From positions 1-7,590 of the forward strand of contig JALSRW010000573.1 of the NCBI GenBank assembly GCA_026984595.1: 7,590 nucleotides of DNA, given 5' to 3'. The translations under genes were made by a program, and so were the position numbers. The notes under the pieces are model-generated. The model searched no databases. It was not told where the DNA came from and saw only the letters and a program-made list of their open reading frames with translations. How positions within the stretch are numbered: the stretch's first letter is position 1; every line of letters starts with the position of its first letter. The DNA is from Alphaproteobacteria bacterium (lineage in GTDB: Bacteria > Pseudomonadota > Alphaproteobacteria > Geminicoccales > Geminicoccaceae). Below are positions 5,718-7,590 of the stretch, in pieces.

Positions 5718-7590
5718 ATGATGGGCAGCAACATTCCTTTCCGGTGCGTGGGCCGCCTGGTGGTGGCGGGGCTCGTCGCCATCCTCCTGGGGCTCGGCGG
5801 GGGCGCGGGCGCCCAGCCGGCGGTGTCGGACGCCGTACCGCAGAACGAACCGTTCCTGTTGGAAGCGCAGCAGATCGTCTACGATTTCGCCCGCCGCGTG
5901 GTGATCGCCCGCGGCAAGGTCGAGATCACCTATGGGGAGCAGGTTCTCCTCGCCGACGAGATCCGGTACGAAGAAGCCGACGACCGGGTCGTCGCCACCG
6001 GCAACATCGTGCTGATCGATGCCGGCGGCGAGGCGGCGTTCGCCGAGAGGCTGGAGCTCACGGGTGACTTCAAGAAAGGCTTCATCGAGCACATCCGGGC
6101 GAGGCTCGACGACAACACGCGGATCGCCGCCAATCTCGGGCTGCGTGCGGAGGGACGCTACAACATCTTCGAGAAGGCGGTCTATTCGCCCTGTCCGATC
6201 CAGTGCAACGTGCGTGATGGCGGCCCGTTCTGGCAGATCCGCGCCCGCCGGGTGGTGCACGATCAGAAGGAGCGCACCCTCACCTACTACGATGCGGTAC
6301 TCGAGATCCTGGGCGTACCGGTGGCCTATACCCCCTACTTCCAGAACCCCGATCCCACGGTCGACCGCCGGAGCGGCTTCCTGGCGCCCCGCATCGGCGC
6401 CGACACGGAGCTCGGGCTCACCCTCGAAACTCCCTATTATTTCGACCTCGCTCCCAACCGGGATCTGACGCTGACCCCGCTCTTTTCGACCAGGCAGGGG
6501 CTCATGCTCAAGGTCGAGGGACGCGATCTCGAGACCTTCGGCCGCACCGAACTCGAGGCCAGTGCGACCTATGCCGAGGGCTACCGGCGCGATGCCCGCG
6601 ACGACCGTGACCGCGAGTTGCGGGGCCACATCCGGGGCAGGGGCGACTACACGATCGGCGCCACCGACCGGGCCGGGTTCGAGATCGGGCTGTCCAGCGA
6701 CAACACCTACCTCGATGCCTACGGGCTCGGGGACGAGGATGTGCTCACCAACCGGCTCTATTACGAACGCTACGAGGGACGCCGGTACGCGACCCTCGGC
6801 GCCTACGGTTTCCAGGGCCTGCGCGAGACGGACGATCAGGGAACCATCCCCTTCGCTCTGCCGCTGGCCGAATACCACCAGGCCAGCGGCCCCCTGGTGC
6901 TGGGCTCCTACTGGACCCTCGATGCCGGTGCCCTCGCCCTGACCCGCACGGAGGGCCTGGATACCCAGCGGCTGACCGCGGAACTGGGCTGGGAGCTGCC
7001 CTATCTGGGCGCCATCGGGGATCTGTGGCGGCTGCGCCTGAGTCTGCGCGGCGACGTCTATCGGACCGACGGTGATCCCCGGACGTTCCGCGGCAGCGGC
7101 GGCGGCAACGTCACCGGCCGTCTCCTGCCCAGCGCCTACCTCGGCTGGAGCTGGCCGCTGGTCGGGCGGACCGGCTCCTGGCAGCAGCTCGTGGAACCGG
7201 TCGCGGCGCTGATGATCGACCGCAGCGATGGCAACGACCGCGACATCCCCAACGAGGACAGCCAGTCCTTCGAGTTCGACGAGACCAACCTGTTCGCGCC
7301 CAGCCGCTTCACCGGAATCGACCGGGTGGAGCAGGGAACGCGTGTCGCGTACGGAGTGCGCGCCGCGGCGATCGGTCCGGGCGCCTTCCGGGTGAGCGGC
7401 ATGCTCGGCCAGCTCGTCGATCTGTCGGGAGACAACGCGCCTCCCCCCAACTCCGGCCTCGAAGGACATTTTTCCGATTTCGTCGGCCGCCTCGATCTGC
7501 GCCCGGGTCCATATCTCGACGTCAGTTACCGTTTCCGCTTCGCCGCCGACGATCTGGCCTTTCGCCGGAACGATGCGATCGTCTCCTTCG
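5718..7590 (+). CDS. lptD: LPS-assembly outer-membrane protein LptD, C-terminus cut by window edge
   Basis: LptD is the outer-membrane barrel that, with lipoprotein LptE, inserts lipopolysaccharide into the outer leaflet. The frame is open from ATG 5718 to the right edge (624 codons); about 100-170 residues, including the final strands, are missing. Residues 1-32 form a signal peptide (hydrophobic core VVAGLVAILLGLGGG, cleavage near AGA). Residues 46-140 are the OstA-like beta-jellyroll domain that continues the LptA bridge, with repeated strands such as IVYDFARRVVIARGKVEI. YSPC at 156-159 with C163 is the conserved cysteine region, and FQNPDPTVDRRSGFL at 208-222 is the hallmark entering the barrel (LptD/DUF490-like OstA C-terminal family). 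Alternating polar/apolar strands follow. A second ATG at 5721 is equally possible. An upstream in-frame GTG at 5604 overlaps the putative -10 and would precede the signal peptide, so I reject it. Confidence 0.93.
   Translation, partial: MMGSNIPFRCVGRLVVAGLVAILLGLGGGAGAQPAVSDAVPQNEPFLLEAQQIVYDFARRVVIARGKVEITYGEQVLLADEIRYEEADDRVVATGNIVLIDAGGEAAFAERLELTGDFKKGFIEHIRARLDDNTRIAANLGLRAEGRYNIFEKAVYSPCPIQCNVRDGGPFWQIRARRVVHDQKERTLTYYDAVLEILGVPVAYTPYFQNPDPTVDRRSGFLAPRIGADTELGLTLETPYYFDLAPNRDLTLTPLFSTRQGLMLKVEGRDLETFGRTELEASATYAEGYRRDARDDRDRELRGHIRGRGDYTIGATDRAGFEIGLSSDNTYLDAYGLGDEDVLTNRLYYERYEGRRYATLGAYGFQGLRETDDQGTIPFALPLAEYHQASGPLVLGSYWTLDAGALALTRTEGLDTQRLTAELGWELPYLGAIGDLWRLRLSLRGDVYRTDGDPRTFRGSGGGNVTGRLLPSAYLGWSWPLVGRTGSWQQLVEPVAALMIDRSDGNDRDIPNEDSQSFEFDETNLFAPSRFTGIDRVEQGTRVAYGVRAAAIGPGAFRVSGMLGQLVDLSGDNAPPPNSGLEGHFSDFVGRLDLRPGPYLDVSYRFRFAADDLAFRRNDAIVSF

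Noticed and set aside
4961..6067. A 368-codon plus-strand frame across the pepA start and lptD N-terminus.
   Set aside because: Composition is frame-shift-like and it overlaps the real lptD signal peptide and OstA domain in a different frame.
5052..7469. An 805-codon open frame on the minus strand, antisense to lptD and reaching into pepA.
   Set aside because: It overlaps two confidently identified genes (lptD signature residues on the other strand, pepA in another frame). Its sequence is a low-complexity, Gly/Val/Glu/Arg-rich product typical of antisense frames in GC-rich DNA, and no domain is recognisable.

Overview
The window is ordinary, gene-dense chromosomal DNA of very high GC. Third codon positions are strongly GC-biased, which makes long spurious open frames common. 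The gene set and order (DUF2066 protein diverging from purM-purN; a pepA-holC-ndk block; lptD diverging from pepA) fit an alphaproteobacterium, probably Rhodospirillales-like. That placement rests on gene order and protein style, not on any search. I see no mobile element, tRNA, rRNA, CRISPR array or phage gene.

Layout: (1) Bases 1-861, minus strand: most of a secreted DUF2066-family protein that runs off the left edge. (2) 862-949: divergent intergenic gap holding a strong hairpin with a GUAA (GNRA-type) loop. (3) 950-2676, plus strand: purM and purN, two purine-biosynthesis genes that overlap by 28 bp. (4) 2714-3040, plus strand: a small secreted monohaem cytochrome c. (5) 3049-5532, minus strand: pepA, then holC, then ndk in order of transcription. 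Here pepA and holC are tightly spaced, while ndk has its own sigma70-like promoter. Plus-strand and minus-strand genes converge with only 8 bp between the cytochrome and ndk stop codons. (6) 5533-5717: divergent pepA/lptD control region with a palindromic -10-like element. (7) 5718-7590, plus strand: lptD, the outer-membrane LPS-assembly barrel, cut by the right edge.

The functions are mostly housekeeping: purine synthesis (purM, purN), nucleotide balance (ndk), replication-clamp-loader linkage (holC), peptide turnover (pepA) and outer-membrane biogenesis (lptD). The cytochrome is the least predictable gene. Three of the complete genes start with non-ATG codons: GTG for purM and pepA, TTG for holC.

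I looked for an undescribed system and found none. The items worth a second look are small: the purM leader hairpin, the symmetric -10 between pepA and lptD, the missing lptF/lptG between pepA and lptD, and the cytochrome of unknown partner.
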